Below, piece after piece: positions 62,210-64,000 of a stretch of DNA of 64,000 nt. The DNA is from Oasisia sp. SBJ-2009 (lineage: Eukaryota > Annelida > Polychaeta > Sabellida > Siboglinidae): the NCBI GenBank assembly GCA_964017155.1, contig OZ024864.1, forward strand, positions 28,669,134 to 28,733,133, in the 5' to 3' direction. The notes beneath the pieces were generated by a model. The model had not been told where the DNA came from. It saw only the letters and a list, made by a program, of their open reading frames with translations, and searched no databases. The translations under genes were made by a program, and so were the position numbers. How positions within the stretch are numbered: position 1 is the stretch's first letter; each line of letters starts with the position of its first letter.

Positions 62210-64000
62210 TTTGCCACTGCCTTCTATTCACGCGTGCATAATGCTCGTGGTACATTGTTTGCCACTGCCTTCCATTCACGCGTGCATGAAGCTAGTGGTA
62301 CATGGTTTGCCACTGTCTTCTATTCACGCGTGTATGATGTTCGTGGTACATGGTTTGCCACTGCCTTCTATCCACGCGTGCATGATGCTCGTGGTACATG
62401 GTTTGCCACTGCCTTCCATTCACGCGTGTATGATGTTCGTGGTACATGGTTTGCCACTGCCTTCTATCCACGCGTGCATGATGCTCGTGGTACATGGTTT
62501 GCCATTGTCTTCTGTTCACCCGTGCATGATGCTTGTGGTACATGGCTTGCCACTGCCTTCAATGCACGCGTCCATGATCCTAGTGGTACATGGTTTGCCA
62601 CTGCGTTCTATCCAGGCGTGCATGATGCTCGTGGTACATGGTTTGCCACTGCCTTCTATCCACGCGTGCATGATGCTCGTGGTACATGGTTTGCCATTGT
62701 CTTCTGTTCACCCGTGCTTGATACTCGTGGTACATGGCTTGCCACTGCCTTCTATCCACGCGTCCATGATCCTAGTGGTACATTGTTTGCCACTGCCTTC
62801 TATTCACGCGTCCATGATGCTCGTGGTACATTGTTTGCCACTGTCTTCTATTCACACGTGCATGATGCTCGTGGTACATGGTTTGCCACTGTCTTCTATT
62901 CATGCGTGCATGAAGCTAGTGGTACATTGTGTGTAACTGTCTTCTATTCACGCGAGCATGATGCTCGTGGTACATTGTTTGCCACTGCCTTCTATTCACG
63001 CTTGCATAATGCTCGTGGTACATTGTTTGCCACTGCCTTCCATTCACGCGTGCATGAAGCTAGTGGTACATGGTTTGCCACTGTCTTCTATTCACGCGTG
63101 TATGATGTTCGTTGTACATGGCTTGCCACTGCCGTCTATTCACGCCTGCATGATGCTCGTGGTACATGGTTTGCCACTGCCTTCCATTCACGCGTGTATG
63201 ATGTTCGTGGTACATGGTTTGCCACTGCCTTCTATCCACGCGTGCATGATGCTCGTGGTACATGGTTTGCCATTGTCTTCTGTTCACCCGTGCATGATGC
63301 TTGTGGTACATGGCTTGCCACTGCCTTCAATGCACGCGTCCATGATCCTAGTGGTACATGGTTTGCCACTGCGTTCTATCCAGGCGTGCATGATGCTCGT
63401 GGTACATGGTTTGCCAATGCCTTCTATTCACGCGTGCATGATGCTCGTGCTACATGGTTTGCCACTGTCTTCTATTCACGCGTACATGAAGCTAGTAGTA
63501 CATTGTTTGCCACTGTCTTCTATTCACGCGAGCATGATGCTCTCGGTACATTGTTTGCTCTCCCTTTTATTCACGCGTGCATGATGCTCGTGGTACTTGG
63601 TTTACCACTGCCTTCTATTCACGCGTGCATGAAGATTTTGGTACATCGTTTGCCACTGTCTTCTATTAACGCGTGCATGATGCTCGTGGTACATTGTTTG
63701 CCACTCTCTTCTATCCACGCGTGCATGATGCTCGTGGTACATTGTTTGCCAGTGTCTTCTATTCACGCGTGCATGATGCTCGTGGTACATTGTATGCCAC
63801 TGCCTTCTATTCACGCATGCATGATGCTTGTGGTACATTGTTTGCCACTGCCTTCTATTAACGCGTGCATGATGCTCGTGGTACATGGTTTGCCACTGTC
63901 GTCTACTCACGCGTGCGTGATGCTCGTGGTACATTGTTTGCCTCTGTCTTCTTTTCACGCGTGCATGATGCTCGTGGTACATTGTTTGCCACTGCCTTCT
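62210..64000. repeat. Further copy of the 52-kb-type block, cut by window edge
   Basis: From about 62210 the array repeats the arrangement seen at 51.8-53.9 kb and 57.1-58.9 kb, with the 47-bp marker at 63554. Segment 62958 onward matches 57919 at offset 5,039. It continues past the window. Confidence 0.8.

Larger units (their letters stand above)
22915..63600. repeat. Series of thirteen 47-bp marker units
   Basis: In these units TTTGCCACTGCCTTCTATT is replaced by TTTGCTCTGCCTTTTATT or TTTGCTCTCCCTTTTATT, one base shorter than normal, followed by GTACTTGGTTTACC in the next unit. TTTGCT starts at 22915, 27426, 31217, 36016, 39807, 43934, 45656, 48487, 53142, 54389, 56356, 58515 and 63554. Spacings are 4511, 3791, 4799, 3791, 4127, 1722, 2831, 4655, 1247, 1967, 2159 and 5039. 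All but 1722 are a multiple of 48 minus one. The CTG subtype is at 22915, 27426, 36016, 43934 and 45656; the CTC subtype is at the rest. The markers delimit higher-order blocks and switch the open frame each time. Confidence 0.92.
17111..64000. repeat. 48-bp satellite array (right end outside window)
   Basis: At least 46.9 kb, about 977 head-to-tail units of 48 bp, running off the right edge. Landmarks in order in each unit: CATGATGCTCGTGGTACATG, then TTTGCCACTGCC, then TTCTATTCACGCGTG. GC is about 52%. Units differ mostly at a few two-state sites: CTCGTGG/CTAGTGG, ACATGG/ACATTG, CTGCC/CTGTC, TATTC/TATCC, GATGC/GAAGC, GCGTG/GCGAG. Each unit has CACGCGTG (8-bp palindrome), GCATGATGC (4+1+4) and GTGGTA...TTTGCCAC arms. 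As 48 is a multiple of three and most units lack stops in several frames, open frames reach 1,155 codons (17127-20594) with a 16-residue period. I judge them non-coding. Confidence 0.97.

Noticed and set aside
17111..64000. CENP-B box or telomeric repeat
   Set aside because: I saw neither the TTCG...CGGG arrangement of the CENP-B box nor TTAGGG-like runs. A centromeric role would rest on array size and dyads alone, which is not enough.

Overview
This window is non-coding, satellite-dominated eukaryotic DNA. I found no gene I would defend: no intron-exon gene, rRNA, tRNA or intact transposon. About 95% of it is tandem repeat of five unrelated kinds laid end to end, separated by short AT-rich single-copy spacers. 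Short dispersed elements suggest an invertebrate metazoan. There are two copies of a SINE-like 3' tail (AGCGCTATATAAAA followed by ATT repeats) and a scrap of non-LTR reverse transcriptase. A mollusc or other marine invertebrate is plausible, but I cannot prove it from the sequence. The lack of TTAGGG-type repeats argues against a chromosome end inside the window. A pericentromeric, heterochromatic or subtelomeric block fits better.

Layout. 1-1625: the end of a 43-bp minisatellite. 1626-1876: AT-rich spacer. 1877-2250: a compound GC-rich hexanucleotide/CA microsatellite with strong Z-DNA character. 2363-14475: three tandem copies (A1, A2, A3) of a composite unit, each a ~1.03-kb AT-rich single-copy leader followed by a 39-bp minisatellite array of variable length. 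A2 and A3 share a 95-bp SINE-like insertion that A1 lacks, which orders the duplications. 14461-14553: a reverse-transcriptase-like relic that runs straight into a 22-bp minisatellite (14535-15235). 15236-17110: mostly single-copy DNA containing an 88-bp GT tract. 17111-64000: at least 46.9 kb (about 977 units) of a 48-bp satellite that runs off the right edge.

The 48-bp array has strong higher-order structure. Blocks of about 8.59 kb are repeated with only a handful of base changes, and a nest of 1,247-, 1,967- and 2,159-bp duplications lies at 52-58.6 kb. Thirteen copies of one 47-bp 'short' unit punctuate the array. Because 48 and 39 are multiples of three and the units lack stops in several frames, the DNA contains very long open frames (up to 1,155 codons) on both strands. 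These are a by-product of the repeat, not genes: the same DNA is open in several frames at once, length-variant units shift the phase, and substitutions do not favour third codon positions.

Nothing here works as a gene pathway. The interest lies in repeat architecture: inverted repeats inside every unit family, phase-shifting marker units, a dated series of segmental duplications, and very recent higher-order amplification.
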